Made by a program: the position numbers and the translations under genes. A stretch of DNA of 64,000 nt from positions 1-64,000 of the forward strand of contig RCNN01000586.1 of NCBI GenBank assembly GCA_003667245.1. Reading direction: 5' to 3'. This document shows, in pieces, positions 39,360 through 50,686 of this stretch (its first letter is position 1; every line of letters begins with the position of its first letter). The stretch is from Heterostelium multicystogenum. Taxonomy: Eukaryota > Evosea > Eumycetozoa > Acytosteliales > Acytosteliaceae. The notes below the pieces were generated by a model. The model was not told the origin of the DNA and ran no database searches. It saw only the letters and a list, made by a program, of their open reading frames with translations.

Positions 39360-41997
39360 ATGACGGCACAGCCTGCGACGAACATTCTGGAAACGATTGA
39401 AGGCCAGCGCCTGGCCAAGCCTGACGGCGAGCGCTGGCGTGACTGGGGCCCCTACCTGAGCGAGCGGCAATGGGGCACGGTGCGCGAAGACTACAGCGCC
39501 GACGGCGATGCCTGGCGCTACTTCCCCCACGAGCACGCCCGCAGCCGCGCCTACCGCTGGGGCGAGGATGGCCTGGCGGGCTTCAGCGACAAGGCCCAGC
39601 GCTGGTGCCTGGGCCTGGCGCTGTGGAACGAGCGCGACGCGATCATCAAGGAGCGCCTGTTCGGCCTGAACAACGCCGAGGGCAACCACGGCGAAGACGT
39701 CAAGGAACTGTACTTTTTCGTCGATGGCGTGCCGAGCCATGCCTACATGCGCATGCTCTACAAATACCCCCACGCGGCTTTTCCCTATGACGACCTGATC
39801 GCCGAAAACGCCCGGCGTGGCCTGGGGGATGCCGAATACGAAATCCTCGATACCGGGGTTTTCGAAGACAACCGCTACTGCGACGTCACGGTGGAATACG
39901 CCAAGCACCAGCCCGATGACGTGTTCATGCGCATCACCGTGCACAACCGATCGGACCAGCCCACACGCTTGCAGGTGATGCCGCACCTGTGGGCGCGCAA
40001 CGACTGGAGTTGGACCCACGATGCCCCCAAGCCTGAATTGCGCCTGGAGGGCGAACAGGTGGTGGCGCGGCACCATGAGCTGTTCGATCGCCACCTGAGT
40101 GCCTGGGGCCAGGACGGGGTGGAATGGCTGTTCTGCGAGAACGAAACCAACTACCCCAGGCTGGACGGGCAACCGGCGCCGGGGCCGTTCAAGGACGGGA
40201 TCAACGACTATGTGACCACGGGGGCGCAAGCAGCGATTCGCCGGGATGCGGGTACCAAGGTGGCTGCGCGTTTCATCCTCGAGCTGGCGGGCCAGGAAAG
40301 CAAAACCCTGTACCTGCGCTTCGCCCCGGTGGAGGCGCCGTGGATCAATGCGCGCAAGCTATTCGAAGAGCGCCGCCAGGAGACCGATGACTTTTACGCG
40401 GCGCTGCAACAGGGCATCGCCGATGAAGACGCACGCAATGTGCAGCGCCAGGCCCTGGTCGGGTTGCTGTGGTCCAAGCAGCTGTACTACTTCGACGTGA
40501 ATCAATGGCTCGACGGCGACCCGGCCCAGCCCGCGCCGCCGCCCGAGCGTTTGCATATCCGTAATACCCATTGGCGGCACTTGTCGAATTTCGACATTCT
40601 CTCGATGCCCGACACCTGGGAGTACCCGTGGTATGCCTCGTGGGACCAGGGTTTCCAGGCCGTGGCGTTTGCCCTGATGGATCCGGGTTACGCCAAGCAG
40701 CAACTGCTGCTGTTGGTGAAAGACCGTTTCATGCACCCCAACGGTCAGTTGCCGGCCTACGAGTGGCGTTTTGACGACGCCAACCCGCCGGTGCATGCCT
40801 GGGCCAGTTGGCGGGTGTATCAGCAGGACAAGGCGCTGAATGGCGTGGGCGACATGGATTTCCTGGAGCGGATCTTCCACAAGCTGCTGCTGAATTTTTC
40901 CTGGTGGGTCAACCGCAAGGACGCCGAGGGCCGCAACCTGTTCCAGGGTGGGTTTCTTGGGCTGGACAACATTGCGCTGTTTGATCGCTCGGCTGATTTG
41001 CCGCCGGGTTATCAGTTGGACCAGGCGGACGGCACAGCGTGGGTTGCGGCGTACGCGCTGGACCTGATGCGTATCGGCCTGGAATTGGCCAAACGCAATG
41101 TCGTGTATGTGGATATCGCGGTGAAGTTCTTTGAGCACTTCCTGTACATCGCCGGGGCGATTCAACCGCGTTGACGATGGCGCCGAAGGCTTATGGGATG
41201 AGCAGGATCAGTTTTTCTATGACGTGCTGCATCGTCCGGGCGGTGAAAGTGAGCCGGTGCGCCTGCGCTCCATCGTCGGCCTGATGCCGCTGTTTGCGGT
41301 GCTGGTGCTGGAGCAGCGCGAGCACGAAGGGCTGGAGGGGTTGCGCGAGCGATTGCTGGGTTTTATGAAACACCGGCCGGACCTGGCCAAGCTGGTGTCG
41401 CGCTGGAACGAGCCGGGGCAGGGTAATCGCCTGCTGCTGGCGCTGTTGCGGGGGGAGCGAACCAAGGATTTGCTGCGGCGCATGCTGGATGAGTCTGAGT
41501 TTCTCTCGACGTTTGGTGTGCGGTCGCTGTCGAAAGCGTTTGCCGAAGAGCCGCTGGCGCTGAAGATGAATGGCAATACGCTGTGTGCCCGTTATGAGCC
41601 GGCAGAGTCGGATTCGCGGTTGTATGGGGGTAACTCCAACTGGCGTGGGCCCTTGTGGATGCCGGTCAATTACATGCTGATTGAGTCGCTGCGGGAGTTT
41701 CATCGGTACTACGCGGATAATTTCTCGGTGGAGTATCCGGCGGGGAGTGGGTATCTGGCGTCGCTGGAGGAGGTTGCCGATGGGCTCAGTCAGCGGTTGA
41801 CGCGTTTGTTTCTGAGGGATGAGAACGGTTCGAGGCCGTCGATGGTGGGGTATGCACAGTTGGAGGCGGACCCGGCGAGCCGCGACCTGGTGTTGTTCCA
41901 TGAGTATTTTCATGGCGAGACCGGGCGGGGGTTGGGGGCTTCGCATCAGACAGGGTGGAGTGCGTTGGTGGCGCTGTTGTTGCAGCCAAAAACTTGA
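39360..41997 (+). CDS. MGH1-type glucosidase (GH63-like), one frame break
   Basis: About 878 residues from ATG 39360. The N-terminal beta domain (EDYSADGDAWRYFPHEHARS, YRWGEDGLAGFSDKAQRWCL) is followed by an (alpha/alpha)6 barrel: FDILSMPDTWEYPWYASWDQ and GFQAVAFALMDPGYAKQQLL, FQGGFLGLDNIALFDRS, then GGNSNWRGPLWMPVNYMLIE. The D-rich WYASWDQGF contains the probable catalytic acid region. Only one break, near 41160, interrupts it. Predicted cytoplasmic glucoside or glucosylglycerate-type hydrolase; substrate unknown. Confidence 0.88.
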
Positions 41998-42014
41998 AAA
42001 CAGCACAATCAAAA

Positions 42015-42103
42015 TGTGGGAGCGGGCTTGCTCGCGAAAGCGGTGGGTCAGCCAACAAATCCTGCGCTGATACACCGCTTTCGCGAGCAAGCCCGCTCCC
42101 ACA
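42015..42103. repeat. REP-type inverted repeat (TGTGGGAGCGGGCTTGCTCGCGAA class)
   Basis: Arms 42015-42042 and 42076-42103 are inverted copies, in the gap between the glucosidase stop and the convergent SCP2 gene. Likely transcript end. Confidence 0.9.
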
Positions 42104-42127
42104 CGGGTCTTGCCAGGGTTGCCCTGA

Positions 42128-42442
42128 TCAGGCCGGGAACAGCTCGCTCAATTTCATGGCCAGCATCATGTCGCCTTCAGTGCGCAGTTTGCCGCCCATG
42201 AATGCCTGCATGCCGTCGGTGGAGCCGTCAACGATGCCTTTCATGGTTTCGCCGTCCATCACCAGGGTGACTTGGGCGTCCGGGTTTTCACCTTCCAGCA
42301 GTTCGCAGGTTTTGTTTTTCACGACCAGCGAGAAGTTCTGGGTGTCGTCGATACGGAAACCGAACACCAGGTCCAGGCCGTCGGCAGCGGCTGGGTTGAA
42401 TTTGGCTTTCATTGCTTCTACGGCTTTAGCTACGTCAGTCAT
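42128..42442 (-). CDS. SCP2 sterol-binding domain protein
   Basis: Intact, 104 residues: MTDVAKAVEAMKAKFNPAAA, then FGFRIDDTQNFSLVVKNKTC and VTLVMDGETMKGIVDGSTDG, matching the short stand-alone SCP2 family of lipid or acyl-binding proteins. A hydrophobic pocket protein in the cytoplasm. The substrate is unknown. Confidence 0.92.
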   Translation of the reverse strand: MTDVAKAVEAMKAKFNPAAADGLDLVFGFRIDDTQNFSLVVKNKTCELLEGENPDAQVTLVMDGETMKGIVDGSTDGMQAFMGGKLRTEGDMMLAMKLSELFPA

Positions 42443-42498
42443 GGTTTCGATCCTTTTATGGTGAGTCCAGTGACCTTGGGGTCACGGTTGGCCGCAAT

Positions 42499-43209
42499 TC
42501 ATCGGAAAGTGATGAGCTGCGGCGCCTTCAACAGTTGCAAGTGGGTATGGCTGTTGAAGGAAGCCAGTGCCACCTCGCGACCACGGAATTTCAGCTGGTT
42601 GAGCGAGGTGTTAACAATTTGCCAGTTCAGTTCGAAGGCCTGTGCGGCAGGCATTCGGGTAATCAGGTGGAGCAGGGCCGTGATGGTGCCGCCGGAGGTG
42701 AACACGGCGATCTTGTCACGGTTGTCGGCGGCTTCGAGGAGGCGTTGCAGGCCACCCTGAACACGTTCGACAAATCCCAGCCAGCTTTCCAGGCCCGGCG
42801 GGTCGTAGGTGCCGGCCAGCCAGCGTTCGATGATCAGGGAAAAGATGCGCTGGAATTCGCCACGGTTTTGCGCGGCGTTGCGCAGGATATGCAGGGCTTC
42901 GGGTTCGCTGTGCAGCAGGTCCGGGAGCAGGGCGCGGATGATCGCCTCGGCGTCGAACTCGTTGAACGCGCTGTCGACTTCCAGCGTGGGTACCGGCAGG
43001 CCGAGGGCGCTGTATTGTTCGAAGGCGGCGGTAGCAGTGTGCTGCTGGCGGCGCAGGTCGCCCGACACGCAGCGGTCGAAGCCCAGGCCCAGTTCCGCCA
43101 GGTGGCGGCCCAGCACTTGCGCCTGTTGCACACCGATGGGCGACAGCACGTCGTAGTCGTCTGCACCGAAGGAGGCCTGGCCATGTCGAATCAGGTAGAT
43201 GCTGCCCAC
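42499..43209 (-). CDS. histidine phosphatase family protein
   Basis: Intact, 236 residues. The RHG motif LIRHGQASFG sits at residues 6-15 and the second His is in FTSGGTITALLHL-like text. Several-residue loops suggest phosphoglycerate mutase-like phosphatase with unknown substrate. The 192 bases upstream separate it from divergent sohB. Confidence 0.9.
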   Translation of the reverse strand: MGSIYLIRHGQASFGADDYDVLSPIGVQQAQVLGRHLAELGLGFDRCVSGDLRRQQHTATAAFEQYSALGLPVPTLEVDSAFNEFDAEAIIRALLPDLLHSEPEALHILRNAAQNRGEFQRIFSLIIERWLAGTYDPPGLESWLGFVERVQGGLQRLLEAADNRDKIAVFTSGGTITALLHLITRMPAAQAFELNWQIVNTSLNQLKFRGREVALASFNSHTHLQLLKAPQLITFR

Positions 43210-43402
43210 GTCCGTTTTCCCGGTACGTTGAAAGTCTGGCGAGGTTATGAGGATGCCGGGAAGCTGTCAATGAAAAAACATACGCTTGTTTTAAAAGGTC
43301 GTTAGAGGCCCGCTGCTGGCGGTTTGATCACTGGCCCCATGGCGGTGGCGTCGGTATGCTTGGACAATCCGCGCCTGGCGCACTGCACTTGTAAGGAGTC
43401 AC

Positions 43403-44431
43403 ATGGATTTTCTGGCCGAGTACGCTACTTTCCTGGCTAAAAACCGTCACCCTGGTCGTCGCCATCCTGGTGGTGCTGATCAGTTTCGCCGCACTGCGCA
43501 GCAAAGGCCGCCGCAAAGCTGCCGGCCAGTTGCAGGTCAGCAAGCTCAATGACTTCTACAAGGGTTTGCGTGAGCGCCTGGAGCAGACCCTGCTCGACAA
43601 GGACCAGCTCAAGGCCCTGCGCAAGTCTGAAGGCAAGGCCGAAAAGAAGAAGGGCAAGAAGAAGCCAGAAGCCAAGCCACGGGTGTTCGTGCTGGATTTC
43701 GACGGCGACATCAAGGCCTCGGCCACCGAAAGCCTGCGCCATGAAATCACGGCACTGCTGAGCCTGGCCACGCCCAAGGACGAAGTGGTGCTGCGCCTTG
43801 AAAGCGGCGGCGGCATGGTTCACAGCTACGGCCTGGCGTCGTCGCGCAACTGGCGCGTATCCGCGAGGCGGGCGTGCCGTTGACCGTGTGCATCGACAAG
43901 GTCGCGGCCAGCGGCGGCTACATGATGGCGTGCATCGGCGAGAAGATCATCAGCGCACCGTTTGCCATCCTTGGCTCGATTGGCGTGGTGGCGCAGTTGC
44001 CCAACGTCAACCGCCTGCTGAAGAAGCACGACATCGACTTCGAAGTGCTGACCGCCGGTGAATACAAACGCACCCTGACCGTGTTTGGCGAAAACACCGA
44101 GAAGGGCCGCGAGAAGTTCCAGGAAGACCTGGACATCACCCATCAATTGTTCAAGAACTTCGTGTCGCGCTACCGCCCGCAGCTGGCGATTGATGATGTG
44201 GCCACCGGCGAAGTCTGGCTGGGTGTCGCGGCGCTGGACAAGCAACTGGTGGACCAGCTGCAAACCAGCGACGAATACCTGGCGACCAAGGCCAAGACCG
44301 CCGAGGTGTTCCACCTGCACTATGCCGAGCGTAAAAGCCTGCAGGAGCGGGTGGGCCTGGCGGCCAGCGGTTCGGTAGACCGGGTGCTGCTGACTTGGTG
44401 GAGTCGCCTGACCCAGCAGCGTTTCTGGTAA
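43403..44431 (+). CDS. sohB: SohB-type inner-membrane serine peptidase, frame broken
   Basis: ATG 43403 behind AAGGAG. N-terminal helix VTLVVAILVVLISFAALRSK then a basic linker (KKKGKKKPEAKPR). S49 peptidase core: VFVLDFDGDIKASATESLRH, RLESGGGMVHSYG and DKVAASGGYMMACIGEKI, where AASGGYMMA has the nucleophilic Ser, with the base Lys further on (GEYKRTL). About 342 residues. It digests membrane protein fragments. Breaks near 43437 and 43845. Confidence 0.92.
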
Positions 44432-44460
44432 CAATTCCAGCTGACGTTCGAAGATCAAAA

Positions 44461-44549
44461 TGTGGGAGCGGGCTTGCTCGCGAATGCGGTGGGTCAGTCA
44501 ATACATCTGTGACTGATCCACCGCATTCGCGAGCAAGCCCGCTCCCACA
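44461..44549. repeat. REP-type inverted repeat (TGTGGGAGCGGGCTTGCTCGCGAA class)
   Basis: Arms plus an inner dyad (GCGGTGGGTCAGTCA with its complement) make a long hairpin between convergent sohB and an MFS gene. Confidence 0.9.
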
Positions 44550-44568
44550 TTGGGTCGTGGTGGTCGCA

Positions 44569-46099
44569 TTATCGAGTCAGTAAAGAGGCCTGCGGCACCG
44601 CCGGTATGGGATGCCGCATCAACGATCCCACTACCAACGCCCCCAGCAAACCCAACAACCCCGCCACCCACAGCACCACGCTGAACCCGCCGACGAACGC
44701 CTGCCGCGCCAGTGGCTGCACCATCCCTCGTGCCGTTTCAGGCAGCAACGCCATGGCCGCGGGCATATCGCCAGCCACTACCCGTGAAGCAATCCCTGCC
44801 GCCTGTTCCTGCCACTGGGAGCCGATGCTCGTGTGCAGCAACTGTTCGCTATGGCTGCTCAACAACGCCCCATACACCCCGATCGCCAACATGATCGCGC
44901 TGAAAGCGCATGGTGGTGCTCATGCCCGACGCCATCCCCGCGCGGTCCCGTGGCACGCAAGCCATGATGTTTTTCTGCGTATCGCCATTGAGCAATCCCG
45001 CGCCGGCCCCCGTGACGGCAATCGCCAGGGCGAACGGCAGATAGCCGCCGATATTGACCGCCCAGGCACTCAGCAGGTTGCCGCACCCCACCAACGCCAG
45101 CCCCGTCGCCATCAGAGTGGCCGGGGCAAAGCGGCCGGCCAGGCGTGCGCCTATCCGCGGACAAATCAACATGGTCAAGGCAAACGGCAACATGCCCAGC
45201 CCGGAGGCAATCGCGGAGAACCCCAGGCCGTTTTGCAGGTAGAACGGCAGCAGCGTCATCATCACCTGGGCACAGCCGGCGTAGGCGAACATCCCCAGCA
45301 GTGCGCCGATAAAGCGCGGGTGCCTGAACAGTTGCAGGTCGACCATGGGCCGCTGTTGCAGGCGTTCGGCGAGTACAAAAACACCCAGCAACGCAGCGCC
45401 TCCCAGCAGCCGTGCATAAGTCAGCGGGTTGTCCCAGCCGATACGGTTGGCTTCGATCAAGCCCCAGATCAGGCACAGCAGGCTGGCACTGAAACTCAGG
45501 CTGCCCCAAGGGTCGAGCCTTGCAGCCTGGGCATCGCGGGATTCCGGAATCGCGCGCAGCACCAGTCCCATCAGCACCAGGCCGACCGGCAAATTCAGAT
45601 AGAAAATCCAGCGCCAGCCCAGGTACTGGGTAATCAACCCGCCGAGGGTCGGTGCGGCGGTCATCGCCACGCCCATGCACGCGCCCCAGAAGGCCCAGGC
45701 CTTGGCGCGTTCCACTTCGTCATGGAAGGTATGGCCGATGGAGGCCAGGGCCGAGGTCAGCAGCAGCGCTGCGCCGACACCTTTGACGGCGCGAGCGATA
45801 TCCAGGAACAACGCATTCGGCGCCGCACCGCAGCCGAGGGAGGCGAGGATGAAAATACCCAGGCCCCAGACCAGGGTCTTCTTGCGGCCAAAGCGGTCGG
45901 CAATGCTTCCGGCCGGCAATAACAGGGCGGCGAAGGCCAGCATATAAGCGCTGACCACCCATTCGATATCGGCAAAATTCGCCCCCAGGTCCCGGGCGAT
46001 GCTCGGCAGGGTCACGGCGACGATGTTGGTGTCGAGCACGATCAGCGAACAGACCCCGGAGGCGGTCAGCAGTGTCAGGCGCGGGCTGACCTTGCTCAT
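44569..46099 (-). CDS. MFS multidrug exporter, DHA2 (14-helix) family, one frame break
   Basis: About 510 residues starting MSKVSPRLTLLTASGVCSLI and VLDTNIVAVTLPSIARDLGA (motif D1), IEWVVSAYMLAFAALLLPAG, GSIADRFGRKKTLVWGLGIF (motif A), TAAPTLGGLITQYLGWRWIF (motif C) and NLPVGLVLMG. A break near 44905 shifts the last two helices. SmvA/QacA-like efflux of cationic or lipophilic compounds is the nearest analogy. Its start overlaps the upstream GlcG-like stop by 4 bases. Confidence 0.9.
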
Positions 46100-46581
46100 G
46101 GCTGCACCGAAGCCACCGCCGCGAGGGCGATCTCGTCATCGTGGGCCGGAGTATCTGCGCTGATGCCGATGGCGCCCACTACCTGGCCTTCAAGGATGAT
46201 TGGCTGGGCGCCCTTCATCATCAACAGGCCGGCGGTGATGGCTGCCGGGCGGCCATTGTTGATGGCGTTTTCCAGGTCCCCGGACGGCCGCTTGAAGAGC
46301 GCTGAAGTGCGCGCCTTGCCTTGGGCCAGCTCGATACCGGCCACCACGGGAGCGCCATCCATGCGCAGCGTCAGGATCGGCCAGCCACCGTCATCGACGA
46401 TGGCCACGGCGCAGGGCCAGCCCTTGTCGGCGGCGACCCTGCGCGCGCGTGCGGCGATCTGCTGGGCCGTTGCCAGGCTCAGGATTGCCTTGTGGGCAAT
46501 GCTTGCCGGGGCTTCTGCGGCCAGCGCTGCGGGCACGGTGCAAAGACCGGCAAGCACCAGGACCAATGATTTGACGAACAT
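46096..46581 (-). CDS. GlcG/HbpS-like (DUF336) exported protein
   Basis: Intact, 161 residues with signal peptide LVLVLAGLCTVPAALA. The DUF336 domain follows: LATAQQIAARARRVAADKGW, VAIVDDGGWPILTLRMDGAP, NNGRPAAITAGLLMMKGAQP and GQVVGAIGISADTPAHDDEI. Related HbpS proteins bind haem. First in an operon with the MFS exporter. Secretion of a haem-binding-like protein coupled to an exporter is unusual; the function is unknown. Confidence 0.85.
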   Translation of the reverse strand: MFVKSLVLVLAGLCTVPAALAAEAPASIAHKAILSLATAQQIAARARRVAADKGWPCAVAIVDDGGWPILTLRMDGAPVVAGIELAQGKARTSALFKRPSGDLENAINNGRPAAITAGLLMMKGAQPIILEGQVVGAIGISADTPAHDDEIALAAVASVQP

Positions 46582-46684
46582 GGGAAAGCCTCTCTACTGT
46601 GAACGTACCGCCAGCTTATCCCCGGCAGGTGGCGTCCTTGTTAGGCGCCATACGGAACTTCATTACCTTTGAGCTAATCCTGTG

Positions 46685-47534
46685 ATGGAAATACGTCATT
46701 TCCGCTACTTCCTGGCGGTTGCCCGGCAACGCAATTTCACCCGTGCTGCCGAACAGCTGGGTATCGCGCCGCCGACCCTGAGCCGGCAGATCCAGGACAT
46801 GGAAACCACCCTCGGTACGCGCTTGTTTATCCGCCGCCAGCGCGAGGTCAGCCTGACCGAGGCGGGCGCGGCCTTGCTGATCGAGGCAGAGGCCACCGTG
46901 CGCCAGTTCGAGTTTGCCCAACGCAATGCCCAGCGCGCCGGGCGTGGCGAGATCGGTCATATCGAGCTGGGTTATGTGGCGTCGGCGGTGTATTCGGGGT
47001 TGTTGCAGCGCCAGGTGCAGTCGTTCTGCGCGGACTGCCCGGACGTGAGCCTCAGCGTGCGTGAGAGCCCCATGGCGGCGTTGCCGGGGCTGGTGGCGGA
47101 GGGGCGTTTCGATATTGGCTACATTCGTTCGCCGATGACCTTGCCTGACGGAGTCGACGGGGTGCGGTTGAGCAGTGAGGGGTTTGTGCTGGCGTTGCCC
47201 CAGGATTCGTGGCTGCTGGGGTTGAAGGCAATCAGTTGCGAGCACCTGCAGAACGAGACCTTCATCTTGCCCGAGCAGATTCAGCGGCACGCTGCACGTG
47301 GCAGCGCAGGGTGGTTATGCGCCGCGCCTGGGGCCGCAGCCGGGTGGGTTGGTGGCGGTGATTGCGTTGGTGTCACTGGGGCAGGGCGTGGCGGTGGTGC
47401 CGGAGTCGGTGGTGGGGCATGTGAGCTTGCCGAATGTCGTGTACCGCAGCATTGAAGGCAGCGAGGCGTCGTCCTGGTTGTCGCTGATTTACCGGCGCTT
47501 TGAAAAGGCGCCGGCGGTGGCGCGGTATATATAG
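46685..47534 (+). CDS. LysR family regulator, one or two frame breaks
   Basis: ATG 46685 is preferred over GTG 46682 because MEIRHFRYFLAVARQRNFTR is the standard LysR start. HTH: LGIAPPTLSRQIQDMETTLG. Sensor: IGHIELGYVASAVYSGLLQR. It resembles the BenM/CatM-like subgroup. A break near 47282 precedes LHVAAQGGYAPRLGPQPGGL-type text. About 283 residues. Divergent from the GlcG/MFS operon, which it likely controls. Confidence 0.88.
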
Positions 47535-47610
47535 AGCAGGTGAAGCAGGTAGCCAGGTTGAAGGTTTGATCGCGGCGGGTTAGGTGCTTCACGGGTTAAG
47601 TGTGTTGCTG

Positions 47611-47696
47611 CCTTCGCGAGCAAGCCCGCTCCCACCTTCGACGGCATTCCAAAGATGGAACTCGGTCGAAGGTGGGAGCGGGCTTGCTCGCGAAGG
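47611..47696. repeat. REP-type inverted repeat (opposite orientation)
   Basis: CCTTCGCGAGCAAGCCCGCT and its complement flank TTCGACGGCATTC...GAACTCGGTCGAA. It lies between the convergent LysR and DhaL ends. Confidence 0.9.
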
Positions 47697-47710
47697 GGTC
47701 ATTTCAAGCA

Positions 47711-48356
47711 CTACACCAACCGCGGTTGAACCGAATCCGCCAATCGCGTCAGTATCAAGCAGCACGATACCGCTCCGGCATCCAGTACACCCAGTGAGCG
47801 CTCGCCCAAGCGGCTGGCACGCCCAATCTTCGCCACCAGATCCCTGGTGGAATCCCGCCCCCGAGAAGCAGCACTTTTCATCGCCTCCAGCGCATCGCTG
47901 AATGACGCTCCTGACCCATGGGCCTGTTCAAACGCCTCCACCGCCGGAATCAAGGTGTCCATCAAGCACTTGTCACCCACGCCGGCTTCGGTGATGTCCT
48001 GCAACGAGGTCAACCCGCCCCGCAGCAAATGGGCAAAGGTCGCCGCGTCAATCTGTTCGCTGCCGCGCACCTCATCCGCCATGCCGATAAACAGGCTGCC
48101 ATACAACGGCCCCATGGAGCCGCCGATGCCTTCCATCAGGCTCAGTGTCAACTCATCCAGGGCTTCGGGCCAGGGTCAGCTGGCGGCCTTCAATCGTGCG
48201 CCCGCAATGGGCGAACCCCTTGGCCATGTTGATGCCGTGGTCGCCATCGCCAATGGCGCCGTCGACTTCGCTCAGGTATCGCGGTTGGCAACGATCACGC
48301 TCACCAGGTCGGCGACGATGGCGCTGCCGTCGTGGGTGGAGAAAATGCTGGCTCAT
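47711..48356 (-). CDS. DhaL-type kinase subunit (ADP/ATP-binding), frame broken
   Basis: The Mg-nucleotide motif GAIGDGDHGINMAKGF is near residue 35, and LSLMEGIGGSMGPLYGSLF follows, the standard DhaL glycine-rich segment. End: LGVLDAGAVSCCLILTRLADS. About 212 residues. It supplies phosphate to the DhaK subunit, encoded 3 bases upstream. Whether donor is ATP or a PTS protein is not visible; no DhaM-like gene is in the window. Breaks near 48330 and 48165. In this cluster the likely substrate is an erythrulose rather than dihydroxyacetone. Confidence 0.9.
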
Positions 48357-48359
48357 GGT

Positions 48360-49365
48360 TTAGTCCGCCTGGGTCATGCCGATGGAACGGCAGGGTTGGT
48401 CGATCAGGGATTTTCAGCTCGGCGTCCAGGCCCAGTAAGGTCAGGGTCACGCCCATCATTTCCAGGGAGGTGAAGTAGTTGCCCACGTAGCAGCGGTGAA
48501 TCTTCAAGCCCCTGGCTTGCAGCTGACGTTCAACCTCGGCGTAGAAAATGTAAAGTTCCATCACCGGCGTCGCACCCAGGCCCGAGACCAGCACCACCAC
48601 GCTGTCGTCCTGGCTGAAGTCGCGGTCGGCGAGGATCGGTGCGAGCATGCGGGCCGCCATGGCCTCGGCGGATTCGATCGGGATGACTTCAATGCCCGGC
48701 TCGCCGTGATGGCCGATGCCCAACTCCATCTGCCCGTCGGGAATCTGGAAGTTCGGCTTGCCCACTGCCGCGATGGTGCAGGGCGTGAAGGCCGATGCCG
48801 ATGGAGCGGCAATTGTCGGACGGCCTTCTGGGCGACACGAATCAACCCCGTCCAGGTCGTAATGCGGGCCGCGGCTGCACGCCGACCTTCCACATGAAGA
48901 TCTCGCCTGCCACGCCGCGACGCTTGGCGATGTCGGCCTTGGGCGCCGAGGCCACGTCGTCGTTGGCGACCACGTGCGGATGCGCATGTCCTTGCTGGCG
49001 GCCATCTTCATCGCCAGCTTCACGTTCATGTTGTCGCCGGCATAGTTGCCGTACAGGCACGCCACCCGGCGCCGTGGTCAGCGGCACGGAAGGCGTCGAA
49101 GAAGCTTTTGGCGGTGGGCGAGGAGAGAAGATTTCGCCGACGGCCACGGCGTCCACCAGGCCCGGGCCGACATAGCCAAGGAACGCCGGTTCATGGCCGG
49201 AGCCGCCGCCGGTCACGATGCCCACCCGCCCCTGTGGTGACGGCTTGGCCTTGCCGATCACCCGGGGATTGGTGTTCGTATTGGCGCAGCTCGGGGTGCG
49301 CGACCAGAATACCCCGCAGCATGTCCTCGACCACCTGGTTCCGGATCGTTTATCACTCGATTCAT
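48360..49365 (-). CDS. DhaK-type kinase subunit (substrate-binding), frame broken
   Basis: MNRVINDPEQVVEDMLRGIL, GRVGIVTGGGSGHEPAFLGY, VGPGLVDAVAVGEIFS, CLYGNYAGDNMNVKLAMKMA, and GQMELGIGHHGEPGIEV, which contains the covalent substrate-binding His region. About 333 residues. It binds a ketose through a hemiaminal bond and phosphorylates it with DhaL. Breaks: extra base near 49275, two near 49130, and others near 49065 and 48840 and 48415. Closest in kind to LerK/DerK-type erythrulose kinases, which are DhaK relatives; that assignment is inference from neighbours. Confidence 0.9.
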
Positions 49366-49413
49366 AACGCGGTTTCCTGTGTTCTTGTTCTTGGTGTGGG
49401 AGCCGGGGGCTTT

Positions 49414-49500
49414 TGTGGGAGCTGGCTTGCCTGCGATTGCATCGGCTCGGTGTCACAGATAGACCAAGGCGTCTGCATCGCAGGCAAGCCAGCTCCCACA
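49414..49500. repeat. REP-type inverted repeat (TGTGGGAGCTGGCTTGCCTGCGAT class)
   Basis: A different repeat class from those at 42015 and 51481. It splits the DhaK gene from the dehydrogenase genes in the same transcriptional direction, so it may lower downstream transcript level. Confidence 0.85.
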
Positions 49501-49547
49501 AAAAAGCCTAAGCCCGGCGCCCGCAGGGGTTTGGGTTATTGGGCCAA

Positions 49548-50658
49548 TCAGGGTTCCAGGACGACTTTAAGCGACTTGTCCCGGCGCTCCATCACCGCAA
49601 ACGCTTCCTTGAAGTCCGCCAGGGCAAACTTGTGGTCACCACGTCGCGCATGTCGATCTTGCGGTTGCCGATAAAGTCGATGGCGCGCGGGTACATGTAG
49701 GGGCCGAGGTGCGAGCCCAGCACGTCCAGTTCCTTGCGGTCACCGATGATCGACCAGTCCACCGTGGGCCTCGTCGTTGAACACGCTGAATTCCACGAAG
49801 CGCCCCAGCTTGCGCAACATCGCCAGGCCCTGGTTCACCGCCTTGTGAGTGCCGGTGGCTTCGATGTAGATGTCGCAGCCGTAGCCATCGGTGATCTCGC
49901 GATCTTCGCCATCACGTCGACTTCGGCCGGGTTCCACACTTCGTCCGCGCCCATGCGCAGGGCGAGGGCAGCGCGTTCGGGTTCATGTCGAGCACGATGA
50001 GCTTTTTTCGGGTTGCGCATGCGCACCGCACCGATGATCCCCAGGCCCAGGGTGCCGGCGCCGGCCACCACCACGATGTCGTCGAAATCCACATTCGCCC
50101 GTTCCGCCGCGTGCAGCGAACAGGCCAGGGGCTCGATCAGGATGCTTCGTCCGGGGCAATCGAGTCCGGTACTTTGTGGATGATGCCTTCCTTGGTGAAG
50201 ATCATGTACTGGGCCATGGCGCCCTGGACGTTGTTCTGGAAGCCGTACAGGTCGTGTTTCTGGCACATCCAGTACTGGCCGTGGTTGCAGAAGCGGCAGC
50301 CCCAGCACGGCACGATCTGTTCGGAAATCACCCGGTCGCCGACCTTCACCGCGCTTTTCCGCCGCCGGGGCCGAGGGCGACCACGCGGCAGACAAACTCG
50401 TGGCCGGGAATCATTGGTGGCTTCACGTAGCGCGGCTGCTCGGCGTCGCCCCAGAACGAGGGCGCGCCGCGGTAGGTCTTGATGTCGCCCATGCAGATGC
50501 CGCACAGCTCGACCTTGGTGAGGATCTCGTCGGGGCGGGCGTCCGGCACATCGACGGTCTCCAGGCGATAGTCTTCGGGGCCGTGACAGACCACGGCCTG
50601 CATGGTTTTCGGAATGACGGGGACAGTTGTCGGCAGTGCGTTCGGTAACGGTAGACAT
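49548..50658 (-). CDS. zinc-dependent alcohol dehydrogenase, EltD-like, frame broken
   Basis: About 365 residues. Start MSTVTER, then MQAVVCHGPEDYRLETVDVP, ELCGICMGDIKTY with catalytic zinc Cys, GHEF, and the structural-zinc motif C-x2-C-x2-C-x7-C in CWGCRFCNHGQYWMC. The cofactor motif is VVVAGAGTLGLGIIGAVRMR. The text MQAVVCHG and SEQIVPCW resembles what I recall of erythritol/L-threitol dehydrogenase EltD from mycobacteria. It oxidises a polyol with NAD. Breaks near 50620, 50355, 50145, 50010, 49905 and 49765-49635. Confidence 0.85.
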
Positions 50659-50686
50659 GACGATAAACCTCACGACAAAAGATCAA

